This document shows, in pieces, positions 63,870 to 64,000 of a DNA stretch of 64,000 bases. The notes below the pieces were generated by a model. It saw nothing but the letters and a program-made list of their open reading frames with translations, did not search any database and was not told where the DNA came from. The translations under genes were made by a program, and so were the position numbers. This DNA is from an uncultured Prevotellaceae bacterium (lineage in GTDB: Bacteria; Bacteroidota; Bacteroidia; Bacteroidales; Bacteroidaceae): assembly GCA_902774815.1 (NCBI GenBank), contig CACYJV010000013.1, forward strand, positions 30,459-94,458. The letters run 5' to 3'. Position 1 is the first letter of the stretch. Each line of letters begins with the position of its first letter.

Positions 63870-64000
63870 ATGGGACCTCGGAGAGGTCCAAATATTAGAA
63901 CCCCCAGGTCTATGACCTGGGGATAGAAATCTCGTGTGGGGGAAGACGACTTCGGAGAAGTCGCCCCTATCTAAGTCTTCATTACGTGCGACATCTTCGA
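63870..64000. repeat. REP-like palindrome cluster at right edge
   Basis: GGGACCTCGGAGAGGTCC, CCAGGTCT..GACCTGGGG, GACTTCGGAGAAGTC and a truncated GCGACATCTTCGA follow each other. The first two words and the last appear in the same order in the cluster before fkp. No gene was seen in 63410-64000. Confidence 0.8.

Overview
The window looks like chromosomal DNA from a gut or oral Bacteroidales bacterium, most likely Prevotella or a close relative. The evidence is two SusC/SusD polysaccharide utilisation loci, a hybrid two-component regulator, BspA-type leucine-rich-repeat proteins, and Bacteroidetes-type promoters. A TAnnTTTG -7 element can be read directly upstream of many genes. No rRNA, tRNA, CRISPR array, transposase or phage gene was seen. 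Gene starts are given at the ATG, unless a signal peptide or promoter forced another choice.

Layout. (1) 1-8834: a fructan-type PUL on the minus strand, made of a DUF4960-type surface lipoprotein (cut by the left edge), SusD, SusC and a hybrid regulator with a periplasmic sugar-binding sensor. The regulator has no visible ATPase domain. (2) 9255-16389: a membrane-anchored GH25/MORN protein, a GH3 beta-glucosidase, and a GH29 fucosidase-PL10 pectate lyase pair. (3) 16535-29279: an orphan histidine kinase, two secreted LRR proteins, and housekeeping genes (DUF177, rpmF, fabH, era, a DUF4421 protein, der, a small lipoprotein). (4) 29363-33736: mlaF-mlaE divergent from lptB, then a membrane TPR/HTH regulator that runs into a TonB-type barrel (to 36447) and trigger factor (to 38295). 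(5) 38380-45575: a tyrosine phosphatase, a nucleoside kinase, luxS, mtnN and a YfhO membrane protein. (6) 45636-54195: a multidomain glycosidase, the bifunctional fucose enzyme Fkp and a third LRR protein. (7) 54386-63409: a second PUL on the minus strand, with GH43 arabinanase, surface glycan-binding protein, SusD and SusC, suggesting arabinan use.

The non-coding DNA is the most unusual part. Four intergenic stretches carry degenerate direct repeats with a strict 22-bp period but unrelated unit sequences. Two copies of a conserved core of about 57 bp flanked by heptamer repeats lie between co-directional genes. REP-like palindromes cluster at 48.35-48.97 kb and at the right edge. Similar repeat DNA is also read in frame inside coding sequences (Fkp, Era, YfhO, the regulator, and a lipoprotein signal peptide). 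Candidate operators lie upstream of both susC promoters.
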